From NCBI GenBank assembly GCA_028870115.1, contig JAGWQH010000102.1, positions 35,788 to 99,787 on the forward strand: a stretch of DNA of 64,000 nucleotides, read 5' to 3'. Shown here piece after piece: positions 33,745 to 40,946 of this stretch. This DNA is from Candidatus Methylomirabilota bacterium (GTDB taxonomy: Bacteria; Methylomirabilota; Methylomirabilia; Methylomirabilales; Methylomirabilaceae). Under the pieces are notes generated by a model. That model saw only the letters and a list, made by a program, of their open reading frames with translations. It was not told the DNA's origin and searched no databases. Both the position numbers and the translations under genes were made by a program. Numbering within the stretch: position 1 is the stretch's first letter; each line of letters opens with the position of its first letter.

Positions 33745-35057
33745 TGTCCCAACGTCAGAGGCGTAAAATCAATTGGTTAGCGTCATCGCTCTCTGGCGTT
33801 TCGTAATCGACCAGCGCAAGCGCTTGTTCAATGGGCGTTTTCTCGAAAAGGGTCACGCTCAAAATCTGTAGAATTGTGTAGAGACTCCGATCCAGTTGCA
33901 GGCGTTTCTTGACGATGGCGACGAGCACATACACGGAGATCGCGATCCAAATTTGAGTCTTGACGGCGTTCTCGGTCGTGCCATAAAAGGCTTTGATTCG
34001 CAGGTGCTGCTTGATCCATTTGAAGAAGAGTTCGACCTGCCAGCGGCATTGGTACAGCTGCGCAATCACGAGGGCGGGAAGGGAGAACTGGTTGGTCAGG
34101 AAGACGAGCCGCCGCTTGGTCTCGGCATCGTAGTACCGGATACGGCGGAGCTTCTCGGGGTAGTCTCTGTGCGAGTAAAAGCCGGCGACGGTGATGATTT
34201 GGTCGGCCTGGACCCCGGTCGATTTGTCCACCGGTTGGGAATACAGACGCCTGAAGACGAGATTGCGCTTGGCCTGCATCACGAAGTAGGCGTGCGACTG
34301 ATGCACCCGGTACAGCCGCGCAAAATCCAGATAGGCCCGGTCCATGAGGTAGATGGCCCCAGCCTCGATGGCGAGTGTATCGAGGAGCTTGACCTCGTGC
34401 CGGTTGCCGGGCGTAATGTGGATGAGCACGGGGATGTTGCCCCGCAGATCCAACAGGGTGTGGAGCTTGACCGCTGCCTTGCGCTTGCGGAACTTGGCCC
34501 AGGGAAACACCGACAGACACAGGTCGATGATCGTGGCGTCGAGGGCGTACACGGTTTGGTCGAACTCCACGCCGAACGTCTCGTCGGCATACAGGGCTCT
34601 GGCCGTGCGAATCAGCACCTGAGCGAAGTCGGCGTAGATGCGCCAGTCGCGGGTCTCGTTGGCGTGGGCCAGCGTGTTGCGGGCAACGGTGCCCCGGATC
34701 CCCATGTGATACAGCTTGGCCCTGGCCCCCCGCAGACACGCTTCGATGTCCCGGAGACTCTCTCGGTAAGCCAGTTGGGCAAAGGCCATACAGAGGAACT
34801 GATCCCAGCAGGAAAAGCTCTTGATCTTGTAATTGCCGTGGTAGCGTTCGACGCATTGGCGAAACTCGTACGTAGGGACAAAGTCCATCAGTTGGGCAAA
34901 GACCGTCCTTCCGACATTCATCGGCCACCTCCTTCCACACGGTTGCGGAAGTATGGCCGTTCGGAGCAAAGAATTTCAAATCGAAAAATGTCATTGTGGG
35001 ATACGACCTCAGCGTTATCAGTAGGTTAACACACGTTCCGGATTCAACGTTGGGACA
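33745..35057. mobile_element. IS4-family insertion sequence, complete
   Basis: A 1313-bp element with 11-bp terminal inverted repeats TGTCCCAACGT (33745-33755 and its complement 35047-35057) and a possible 4-bp target duplication CTAC (33741-33744 and 35058-35061). The imperfect match of the ends extends a few bases outward, so boundaries could be 5-7 bp wider. One transposase gene fills it on the minus strand. It interrupts no recognisable gene and splits a region of REP-like repeats. Confidence 0.8.
33755..34921 (-). CDS. IS4-family transposase
   Basis: A 388-residue DDE transposase with an N-terminal DUF4372-type domain (VFAQLMDFVP, then SFSCWDQFLCMAFAQLAYRE at about residues 35-54). Catalytic residues lie in ALDATIIDL, LMDRAYLDF and, with the Y-x2-R-x3-E-x6-K pattern, YQCRWQVELFFKWIK (about residues 298-312). 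It is full length and uninterrupted, so it may be active. ATG 34921 has a strong AAGGAGGTGG site; an upstream ATG at 34969 is in frame but unlikely. A 388-codon frame in another register is a shadow. Confidence 0.92.
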   Translation of the reverse strand: MNVGRTVFAQLMDFVPTYEFRQCVERYHGNYKIKSFSCWDQFLCMAFAQLAYRESLRDIEACLRGARAKLYHMGIRGTVARNTLAHANETRDWRIYADFAQVLIRTARALYADETFGVEFDQTVYALDATIIDLCLSVFPWAKFRKRKAAVKLHTLLDLRGNIPVLIHITPGNRHEVKLLDTLAIEAGAIYLMDRAYLDFARLYRVHQSHAYFVMQAKRNLVFRRLYSQPVDKSTGVQADQIITVAGFYSHRDYPEKLRRIRYYDAETKRRLVFLTNQFSLPALVIAQLYQCRWQVELFFKWIKQHLRIKAFYGTTENAVKTQIWIAISVYVLVAIVKKRLQLDRSLYTILQILSVTLFEKTPIEQALALVDYETPESDDANQLILRL

Positions 35058-35202
35058 CTACTGACAACATTGGTAAATTGAACCCGGAAGGTTCGTGTGC
35101 TATTCTCCTTCGCGTGCAAACAGGACTGTACGTATTTGGAATGGAGGCTCCCAGTGTGGTGCCCAGCAAGTTCGTGTGCAATCCGTTCATGGTAAGCCCT
35201 TC

Positions 35203-35253
35203 AGCACCCCAGCCGTTCGTCCTGAGCGTGTCGAAGGAAACGGCTGGGGTGCT
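35203..35253. repeat. Hairpin with 15-bp perfect arms, REP-like loop
   Basis: AGCACCCCAGCCGTT (35203-35217) pairs with AACGGCTGGGGTGCT (35239-35253). The 21-base loop carries the CCTGAGCGTGTCGAAGG word of the REP family seen at 33281. A further copy, TTCGACAGGCTCAGGGCGAA, is at 35333-35352. The region 35062-35403 holds these repeats and no supportable gene. Confidence 0.75.
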
Positions 35254-35403
35254 TGTTCAGGACAGGCCCTTCGACCGGACTCAGGGCAGGCTTTTCGAAT
35301 CTATAGGCGGAACTTATTGGTGTTATTGACCCTTCGACAGGCTCAGGGCGAACGGAGTATGTAAAGAAGCGTTAGGGACGGTACACTGGGAGGACGCGGG
35401 GAC

Positions 35404-36636
35404 GTGAACGACACCTGGAACGATTACGTCATTGCGACTTATCGTCTCGCCGGCGGAGGCGATTGGACGAAGAAGGCCGAGACGATCGCATTGGGCATGA
35501 CGGTCGGCAGTTGGCCCGGCCTGCCCGCCGAGAGACAGGCGGCACTTCAGCGGCACGCCGGCCGCGTGGTGACGGTAGAGGGGGGCCTGATTTGTATCGC
35601 CTACCCTCTCGTCAATCTTACGCCCGATCTGCCCGCGCTGCTGACGGCCACCTTCGGCAAGCTGTCCATGGACGGGAAGATCCGTCTGTTGGATCTCACC
35701 CTGCCGCCGACTTTCGCGGCCGCCTTTGCCGGGCCGAAGCTGGGGGTGGAAGGGGTTCGCGACCGGCTCGGAGTGCACGGCCGGCCATTGCTCATGAGTA
35801 TCTTCAAGTCCTGTGTGGGCCTCACGCTTGCCGAACTGGCCGAGGGTTTTTTTCAGCAGGCGCTGGGCGGCGTGGACCTGATCAAGGACGACGAGATCTT
35901 CTTCAACGATGCAGACGCCCCTTTCGAGCAGCGCTTGGAGGTATGCCTGCAGGCGGCGGAGCGGGCGCGGCGAGAGACGGGCCAGAGGGTGCTGTATGCG
36001 ATCAACCTGACCGGCCCGGTGCATCGGCTGCCTGAGAAGGCCAGACGGGCGATCCGGCTTGGAGCGACTGCGCTGCTCATTAATGTCCTGCCCTACGGAT
36101 TTGATCTCCTGCAGCGGTTGGCCGAGGATCCCGAGATCACCGTCCCGCTCGTGGCCCATCCAGCGCTGGCCGGAGCGCTCTACCCGTCTGACGACTACGG
36201 CATCGCTGCGCCGCTTTTGCTGGGAACCCTGATGCGACTGGCCGGGGCCGATCTGGTCCTATTCCCGTCCCCCTACGGCGGGATGGCCTTGGAGCGGTCC
36301 GCGGCCATGGATCTGGCTGCGCGACTGACGGATCACGGCTGCCTGCTGCCCCACCGCCCGAGCTTTCCGGTCCCGTCCGCGGGGATCCATCCGGGCCTGG
36401 TACCGCACATGATGGATGACTTCGGCCTCGATGTTGTGATCAATGCCGGCGGCGGCATCCACGGCCATCCGGGCGGAGCGGCTGCCGGCGGGCGGGCCTT
36501 CCGTGCGGCGATAGCCGCCACCGTGGCCAGCGTTCCTCTGGAACAGGCAGCCACAGGAAGCAGCGATCTGCGGGCGGCCCTTGACCAGTGGGGTGGCGGC
36601 AAGCCCCGAATCCCCAAAGGGTTTCCAGTTGAGTAG
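35404..36636 (+). CDS. mtnW: RuBisCO-like 2,3-diketo-5-methylthiopentyl-1-phosphate enolase
   Basis: A 410-residue type IV RuBisCO-like protein. The active-site loop GGVDLIKDDEIFFND (about residues 155-169) keeps the carbamylated lysine and acid pair, while other RuBisCO residues have changed as in MtnW. In the methionine salvage pathway it enolises diketo-methylthiopentyl phosphate. Function is fixed by the next three genes, mtnX, mtnB and mtnD. GTG 35404 has GGGAGGA upstream. The 3' end overlaps mtnX by 8 bases. Confidence 0.92.
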   Translation: MNDTWNDYVIATYRLAGGGDWTKKAETIALGMTVGSWPGLPAERQAALQRHAGRVVTVEGGLICIAYPLVNLTPDLPALLTATFGKLSMDGKIRLLDLTLPPTFAAAFAGPKLGVEGVRDRLGVHGRPLLMSIFKSCVGLTLAELAEGFFQQALGGVDLIKDDEIFFNDADAPFEQRLEVCLQAAERARRETGQRVLYAINLTGPVHRLPEKARRAIRLGATALLINVLPYGFDLLQRLAEDPEITVPLVAHPALAGALYPSDDYGIAAPLLLGTLMRLAGADLVLFPSPYGGMALERSAAMDLAARLTDHGCLLPHRPSFPVPSAGIHPGLVPHMMDDFGLDVVINAGGGIHGHPGGAAAGGRAFRAAIAATVASVPLEQAATGSSDLRAALDQWGGGKPRIPKGFPVE

Positions 36637-37297
36637 GCAGGTGGTTATCTTCTGCGACTTTGACGGGACCGCTGCTGAGCAGGAGGTCATAGTCTCTCTT
36701 TTCCAGGCCTTCGGGCCGTCAGGATGGGAGGCGGTGCGCGACGCGATCATTGCCGGAACGATGAGCGTGCGGGAGGGGGTCGGCTACATCTTTGCCCAGA
36801 TTCCGTCATGTCGGGTCCCGGAGATGGTTGAGTATGCTCGACGGATCACCACCATGCGGCGCGGGTTTCGAGAGTTTCTGGAGTACTGTCGGGTCCATGG
36901 CCATCGATTTCTGCTGACCAGCGGCGGGGTTGACTTCTTCATCTACCCCATTCTGGAGGGGATCCTATCACGGGACCAGATCTACTGTAACGGCAGCGAC
37001 TGCAGCGGCCCTACGGTACGTATCCTCTGGCCTCACGTGTGCGACGAGCAGTGTCAGGCCGATTGCGGGATGTGTAAACCCAGCATCATGCGGCGCTTTC
37101 CGCCCGAGCGATACCACAGGGTGGTGGTAGGGGACGGCGTCACGGACCTGCAGGCGGCCAAGCTGGCCGACCTGGTGGTGGCTCGCGATCTGCTGGCCGT
37201 CAAGTGCCGGGAGGCCGGGATCCCCTATAAGCCGTTTGAGACGTTCTATGATGTCATGGCGGTGCTCGATCGGATAGGGATCGAAGTACACCGATGA
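36629..37297 (+). CDS. mtnX: 2-hydroxy-3-keto-5-methylthiopentenyl-1-phosphate phosphatase
   Basis: A 222-residue HAD phosphatase. Motif I is FCDFDGTAAEQE (about residues 7-18, nucleophile aspartate first), motif II LTSGGVDFF, and motif IV VVGDGVTDLQAAKLAD (about 170-185). A cysteine-rich stretch near residues 137-150 (C-D-E-Q-C-x4-C-x2-C) is as in MtnX and may bind metal. The start is TTG 36629 with AAAGGG upstream; GTG 36641 is an alternative. It overlaps both neighbours. Confidence 0.92.
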   Translation: MSRQVVIFCDFDGTAAEQEVIVSLFQAFGPSGWEAVRDAIIAGTMSVREGVGYIFAQIPSCRVPEMVEYARRITTMRRGFREFLEYCRVHGHRFLLTSGGVDFFIYPILEGILSRDQIYCNGSDCSGPTVRILWPHVCDEQCQADCGMCKPSIMRRFPPERYHRVVVGDGVTDLQAAKLADLVVARDLLAVKCREAGIPYKPFETFYDVMAVLDRIGIEVHR

Positions 37298-38013
37298 CGA
37301 TGGCGCACCACGCAACAGAGCAAGCCCGGACGGCCCTGGCCGAGATCACAGCCGACTTTTCCCGGCGGGGATGGTTCCCCGGGACAAGCGGTAACCTGTC
37401 GGCCAGGGTCAGCGCTACGGGCGAGCCGCTCCTACTGACCGTCTCCGCCAGTGGTCGGGATAAGGCGTCGATGGCGGCAGCCGACTTCCTCCTCGTGGAT
37501 GATGCATTGCAGCCTGTGGAACCCGGGGTTTTACACCCTTCGTCCGAGGCTGTGGTGCATGCCCGCATCTACGAGGCTACGGGGTGTGGCTGCGTCTTGC
37601 ACGTGCATACCGTGTGGAACAACCTGATCGCGGAGCTGTTCTTCTCCCGGGGTGAGGTTGCGCTCCGGGATCTTGAGATGCTCAAGGCGCTCGACATCTG
37701 GGAGGAGGCGACTGAGATCCGGGTTCCTATTGTGGAGAATCTCTTTCACCTGCCTGCCCTGGCAGACGCCATGGTCTCGCGGATCACCGATCCGCGGGTC
37801 CCTGGGGTATTGATCCGGCGCCATGGACTGTATGCCTGGGGCGCGAACCCGTTCGAGGCCAAGCGGCACGTCGAAGCCTTTGAGTTCGTGTGGGAGTACC
37901 TGTTCCGGTGGTGGACTGTGGGGGCAGGCCTTGTGCCAGCCCAGAAGAGCGATCGAAAGGGTGGCCCTAACGAGCCGACCGAGACAGGGCAAGAGAGTAT
38001 TGCGGGAGGCTAA
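37294..38013 (+). CDS. mtnB: Methylthioribulose-1-phosphate dehydratase
   Basis: A 239-residue class II aldolase-fold zinc enzyme. FPGTSGNLSARV (about residues 28-39), HPSSEAVVHARIYE, the zinc-binding HVHTVWNN (about 102-109), and RRHGLYAWG with the third histidine are present. The last 33 residues (after VWEYLFRWW) are additional to the family and arise from a palindromic repeat at 37922-37942. The ATG overlaps the mtnX stop. It dehydrates methylthioribulose-1-P upstream of MtnW. Confidence 0.93.
   Translation: MTMAHHATEQARTALAEITADFSRRGWFPGTSGNLSARVSATGEPLLLTVSASGRDKASMAAADFLLVDDALQPVEPGVLHPSSEAVVHARIYEATGCGCVLHVHTVWNNLIAELFFSRGEVALRDLEMLKALDIWEEATEIRVPIVENLFHLPALADAMVSRITDPRVPGVLIRRHGLYAWGANPFEAKRHVEAFEFVWEYLFRWWTVGAGLVPAQKSDRKGGPNEPTETGQESIAGG
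37922..37942. repeat. 21-bp imperfect palindrome inside the mtnB 3' end
   Basis: GGGCAGGC (37922-37929), loop CTTGT, GCCAGCCC (37935-37942), one mismatch. The word GGGGCAGGCCTTGTGCC is typical of dispersed intergenic repeats rather than coding DNA, and here it encodes the GAGLVPAQ part of an MtnB tail not normal for the family. Confidence 0.6.
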
Positions 38014-38015
38014 AC

Positions 38016-38573
38016 ATGGCGGCGATCAAGCTATACCCTGATAACCGGTGCATCGAAGATCCGGTCGAGATGGTGAGGCTTCTCGAAGGGGAGGGCCTCC
38101 TCTACCGCAACTGGGATGTGTCGAAACTGCGAAGTGGATTGAGGGACAACTACGCCCTGACCGAGGCTGAAAAGACGGAGATTCTGGCGGTATTCAAAAA
38201 GGAGGTGGAATCGCTCAAGGTCGAAGGGGGATATGTTGCGGCCGATGTCGTGGTCCTCTCCGACAAGACCCCCGACCTGGAGACGTTGCTCGGCAAGTTC
38301 AGCCGTGAGCACCACCACAGCGAGGACGAGGTCCGATTCGTGGTTGACGGCCACGGTATCTTCACGATCCGTGGGCGGAGTGGCCGCTGCGTCGAGCTGA
38401 CTGTCGGTCCTGGTGATCTGATTACCGTGCCTGCGGGTACCCGCCATTGGTTCACCCTGGCCGAGGATCGACGGATCAAGTGCATTCGCCTCTTCCAGGA
38501 TCCTGCCGGTTGGGCCGCCATCTACAATGACGCTCCGGCTGCGTTTCAGCTTGACAGCCGGAAGGGCGCCTGA
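38016..38573 (+). CDS. mtnD: Acireductone dioxygenase
   Basis: A 185-residue cupin dioxygenase that oxidises acireductone to the methionine keto-acid precursor (Fe form) or off-pathway products (Ni form). The metal ligands are seen in EHHHSEDEVRFVVDG (about residues 93-107: H, H, E) and the last histidine in RHWF (about 145). GGGAGG precedes ATG 38016. It ends the mtnWXBD operon. Its last codons contain the TTGACA box of the downstream riboswitch promoter. Confidence 0.95.
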   Translation: MAAIKLYPDNRCIEDPVEMVRLLEGEGLLYRNWDVSKLRSGLRDNYALTEAEKTEILAVFKKEVESLKVEGGYVAADVVVLSDKTPDLETLLGKFSREHHHSEDEVRFVVDGHGIFTIRGRSGRCVELTVGPGDLITVPAGTRHWFTLAEDRRIKCIRLFQDPAGWAAIYNDAPAAFQLDSRKGA

Positions 38574-38579
38574 TATAAG
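38551..38579 (+). promoter_or_regulatory. Promoter of fluoride riboswitch 1, embedded in the mtnD 3' end
   Basis: TTGACA (38551-38556), a 17-base spacer, TATAAG (38574-38579). The -35 box lies within the last mtnD codons and the spacer includes the mtnD stop. The same promoter, with 17-base spacing, recurs before riboswitch 2. Confidence 0.8.
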
Positions 38580-38591
38580 ATCTTAAAAGAT

Positions 38592-38686
38592 AGGCGATGG
38601 AGTTCGCCGTATAAGTATCCCTGAGCCGCATCCGGGATTGATAACTCCTACCGAAAGAATCTTGTCGGTAGGAGTTTTTGTGTTTT
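38592..38686 (+). promoter_or_regulatory. Fluoride riboswitch 1 (crcB motif) with expression platform
   Basis: The conserved 5' stem-loop is AGGCGATGGAGTTCGCC (38592-38608). The CCGGGATTGATAACTCCTACC segment follows (38632-38652), and its CTCCTACCG also forms the 5' arm of a terminator. This matches the well-known crcB-motif consensus that binds fluoride through Mg ions. Ligand binding would free the downstream gene by blocking the terminator. The next supportable gene is a 31-residue membrane microprotein at 38868. Confidence 0.9.
38644..38686 (+). terminator. Terminator arm of fluoride riboswitch 1
   Basis: ACTCCTACCG (38644-38653) pairs with CGGTAGGAGT (38666-38675), followed by TTTTGTGTTTT. 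Formation is expected without fluoride. Confidence 0.85.
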
Positions 38687-38867
38687 AGGCGATGATCAGC
38701 GACGGCTGACGATACCAATGGAGCGCAGCGCAAACAGCAACAGGCGCAAATTGCTTGCTGGGTACCGAATAAGACTACGGAATCTGTCCTGACTACGAAA
38801 CCAGTTGATGGAGAGGGATTGATCAATCCATTTAATAGTCGGACGACATCACGAAAGGGGTTGAGCG

Positions 38868-38963
38868 ATGGAACATATGGGGTGGCCAGAGTTGTTGCCA
38901 GTAGTAGTGCCACTGATCATCATTGGTTTTGTGCTACTCTTAAAGCATTGGGGGATGTTTTGA
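38868..38963 (+). CDS. 31-residue single-pass membrane microprotein under fluoride riboswitch 1
   Basis: A short frame (MEHMGWPELLPVVVPLIIIG... to HWGMF) with one strongly hydrophobic segment at about residues 8-25, ended by a lysine and aromatic residues. AAGGGG (38855-38860) precedes ATG 38868 by 7 bases. It is the first supportable gene after riboswitch 1. I recognise no family. The remaining DNA to 39261 holds fragments only: an 11-codon frame at about 38979 and a sequence near 39078-39090 (TGGACACC) that resembles an insertion-sequence end. Confidence 0.5.
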   Translation: MEHMGWPELLPVVVPLIIIGFVLLLKHWGMF

Positions 38964-39261
38964 AAGAGGGGGTTTGTGGATGGCTGAGCCTAACACAAGG
39001 AACTCCGCAATGTGAGACAGCCTCCTCAGGGCTCGGTCACGTAAGGGCCGCTTGATCGGACCGAGTACATCCCCCAATTAAAGTGGACACCAGAACCCAA
39101 CGATGGGGGAGGTGCGCGATGCGCAGTGCTAGCGCCGTCGGGAGGCCACGGGGCGTTGAAGAAGCATCGCTACGCGCCGCTGACGTGGCCCTTCATTGAT
39201 GACGTTGTGCACCTTAAAAAATTGTAGATGCTAGAACTTAATCGATGGTGGGAGTTGGCCG

Positions 39262-40074
39262 TTGAACCAAGTCTCTTTCACAAATGCGTTTTTTGATGAG
39301 ATCAGCAAGTACCCCATCAGATTCGCTGTGCCCGTGATCTTTGGTGATTCGCCAAATTCTTCACACGCGGCATTCATCAGAAACGGGTCGGCAACGCTTC
39401 TGAGGCTCAAGACAGGCTCCTCGGTGTCACTTGCCATCACGTCTTGAATGGCTTTTGAAAGCTCAAGTTAGAGCGCGAGACCTTTTTCCAGTTCGGTCCC
39501 ATACGAATAGATCCTGATCGACATGTCATAAGCGAAGATCAGGATCGTGACCTCGCCATCATTGATCTCACTCCTTTTGTTGACAGGGCTGCTGACCTCA
39601 CGGAAGCGAATTTCGTTCACCCCACAGCCTGGCCACCTCGTGATGTCTCGAAAGACGACGTGCTGTGCCTCGCTGGGTTTCCGGGTACTTGGCGAGACCA
39701 AAAGGACCTACACCATCTTCGTTTCTATTCGTACAGCGCAGGCGCGGGGGGAGGTCCTTCCGGTTCGCGATGATGTAATCGTCACGATTGTTCAGGTCGA
39801 CGATTGCATCACTCAGTTCAAGTATGGCAAGGTCTGGGGCTCTTTAGGTGGACTGGGCGGCGGGCCAGTCTTCGCATGGCGGAAGACGCCGCTTTTGATT
39901 GCAGAGATCGTTGGTTTCATTTACGAGTACCAAGAGAGTCTCAATTTGATGCTTGTTCGCTCACCTAACGTCGTGCGGGAAGATGGGAGTATTCGTAAAC
40001 TCGGGGCGGGCGAAGGGACCGTCTCCGGTATGTACGCGGATCGTCACATACTTATCTCTGTTTTGGGGACTTGA
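39262..40074 (+). pseudogene. Decayed trypsin-like serine protease gene
   Basis: Three frames together spell a protease-like protein. Frame 1 (from 39262) gives GSATLLRL at about 39389-39412. A second frame, shifted near 39412, gives GVTCHHVLNGF with the catalytic-histidine context, a stop at 39456-39458, then RDLAIIDL (catalytic-aspartate context, about 39548-39571) and VLCLAGFPG until a stop at 39771. A third frame gives GGLGGGPVFAW (about 39850-39880), where GxSGGP is usual. So there are at least two frameshifts, one internal stop and a lost serine. It lies between fluoride riboswitches 1 and 2. Confidence 0.7.
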
Positions 40075-40099
40075 CAGCCGGAAAGGCGTCTGATATAAA
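40071..40099 (+). promoter_or_regulatory. Promoter of fluoride riboswitch 2
   Basis: TTGACA (40071-40076), a 17-base spacer, TATAAA (40094-40099). The surrounding 24 bases closely match the mtnD stop region upstream of riboswitch 1, showing that promoter and riboswitch were copied as one block. Confidence 0.85.
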
Positions 40100-40111
40100 A
40101 CATTAAAAGAT

Positions 40112-40206
40112 AGGCGATGGAGTTCGCCGTATAAGTGTCCCGGTGCTGCATCCGGGATTGATAACTCCTACCGATGGATTTTTTCGGTAGGAGTTTTTGT
40201 TTTTCA
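40112..40206 (+). promoter_or_regulatory. Fluoride riboswitch 2 (crcB motif) with expression platform
   Basis: AGGCGATGGAGTTCGCC (40112-40128) is identical to the copy in riboswitch 1; CCGGGATTGATAACTCCTACC follows at 40152-40172. The variable loops differ from copy 1, so both have been kept under selection on the paired parts. It leads into the lipoprotein gene at 40318. Confidence 0.9.
40164..40206 (+). terminator. Terminator arm of fluoride riboswitch 2
   Basis: ACTCCTACCGA (40164-40174) pairs with TCGGTAGGAGT (40184-40194), followed by TTTTGTTTTT. Confidence 0.85.
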
Positions 40207-40317
40207 GACGAGCACGAGGGGTGAACGGTGATTCCGGTAGAGAGAGGTCCGAACAGGAAAGGGTATGTAGAACAACAGGAGCCTATCTGAACTCTTTAAC
40301 TTTCTATGGAGGTAACA

Positions 40318-40746
40318 GTGAAGCTGAGAAATGTGGTGACAGGAGTGCTCGTCTTGACCCTAGCTTTCCTTGCCGGCTGCGGAGGAGGAGGGGGCGGGGA
40401 AGGGAAAGGGAATCCCCTAGACGTGGCAGGGCAGTTCATGGATCTGTACTATAAAAAAGGGAACCTTCAGGAGGCGAAGGCGTTGGCGACACCTGACACG
40501 GCTGAGAAGATCCATGCTCCCGCAGAGGCTGCCGGAGAACAGGAGGTCTCGTACAACCTGAAGGAACAGAGTAGAGAGGGAAAGCATTCGTACGCACTGT
40601 ATGAAATCACTATCAAGAAAAAAGAGGGTGAGCCTATTTACAAAACAGCCTCCCTCTTCGTCGATCTGGTCGATGGAGCCTGGAAGATTACCCTGTTTGA
40701 TGAGAAGACCATGAGTGGACCACATCAGGAAACATCGAAGGGCTAG
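40318..40746 (+). CDS. Small lipoprotein under fluoride riboswitch 2
   Basis: A 142-residue protein with a lipoprotein signal peptide: basic start, hydrophobic core, LAGC lipobox (cysteine about residue 21), then a glycine-rich linker. The mature part (about residues 31-135) has an alpha-beta pattern, with DVAGQFMDLYYKKGNLQEA resembling the first helix of NTF2-like DUF4878-type domains; that link is tentative. GTG 40318 has GGAGGT at 40308-40313; ATG 40306 overlaps that site and is unlikely. Export to the envelope and control by fluoride are inferred. Confidence 0.8.
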   Translation: MKLRNVVTGVLVLTLAFLAGCGGGGGGEGKGNPLDVAGQFMDLYYKKGNLQEAKALATPDTAEKIHAPAEAAGEQEVSYNLKEQSREGKHSYALYEITIKKKEGEPIYKTASLFVDLVDGAWKITLFDEKTMSGPHQETSKG

Positions 40747-40808
40747 TTTAGCCTTGACGTGACAGCTTTTGACCTGTTCGGTATCCGGTTCGCAGACCAG
40801 TCAATCGC

Positions 40809-40903
40809 GGCGACGGAGTTCGCCGAATCAATTATCCCGCTGACCCATCCGGGATTCATAACTCCTGCCGAAGGGCTCCTTTCGGTAGGAGCTATTGCTT
40901 TTG
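40809..40903 (+). promoter_or_regulatory. Fluoride riboswitch 3 (crcB motif, diverged)
   Basis: GGCGACGGAGTTCGCC (40809-40824) differs from copies 1 and 2 by T to C in the loop. ATCCGGGATTCATAACTCCTGCC follows at 40847-40869, with a compensatory terminator arm. The promoter is not the TTGACA/TATAA block of the other copies; a TTGACC at about 40769 is a weak candidate. It leads into the TVP38/DedA-type gene at 40947. Confidence 0.85.
40862..40902 (+). terminator. Terminator arm of fluoride riboswitch 3
   Basis: CTCCTGCCGAA (40862-40872) pairs with TTCGGTAGGAG (40881-40891, one G-T pair), followed by CTATTGCTTTT, a weaker T-run than in copies 1 and 2. Confidence 0.7.
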
Positions 40904-40946
40904 AGGTGCGCCTACTCGGTTCACACCATATGAGAAGCCGTCATCG

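Noticed and set aside
33828..34994. 388-codon minus-strand frame in another register of the IS
   Set aside because: It is arginine/proline-rich and out of frame with the DDE transposase that carries all catalytic motifs.
33896..35029. 377-codon plus-strand frame across the insertion sequence
   Set aside because: Antisense to an intact IS4-family transposase; no recognisable domain.
35404..36636. True CO2-fixing RuBisCO large subunit
   Set aside because: Length and motif context are those of type IV RuBisCO-like proteins, and the next three genes are methionine salvage genes.
38819..39055. 78-codon frame after fluoride riboswitch 1
   Set aside because: Overlaps the better-supported 31-residue microprotein in another frame, lacks a ribosome site and has no hydrophobic or conserved pattern.
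39231..39701. Two minus-strand frames (39231-39440 and 39468-39701) as genes
   Set aside because: The plus strand in three frames spells trypsin-like protease motifs in the right order, so these are antisense shadows of a pseudogene.
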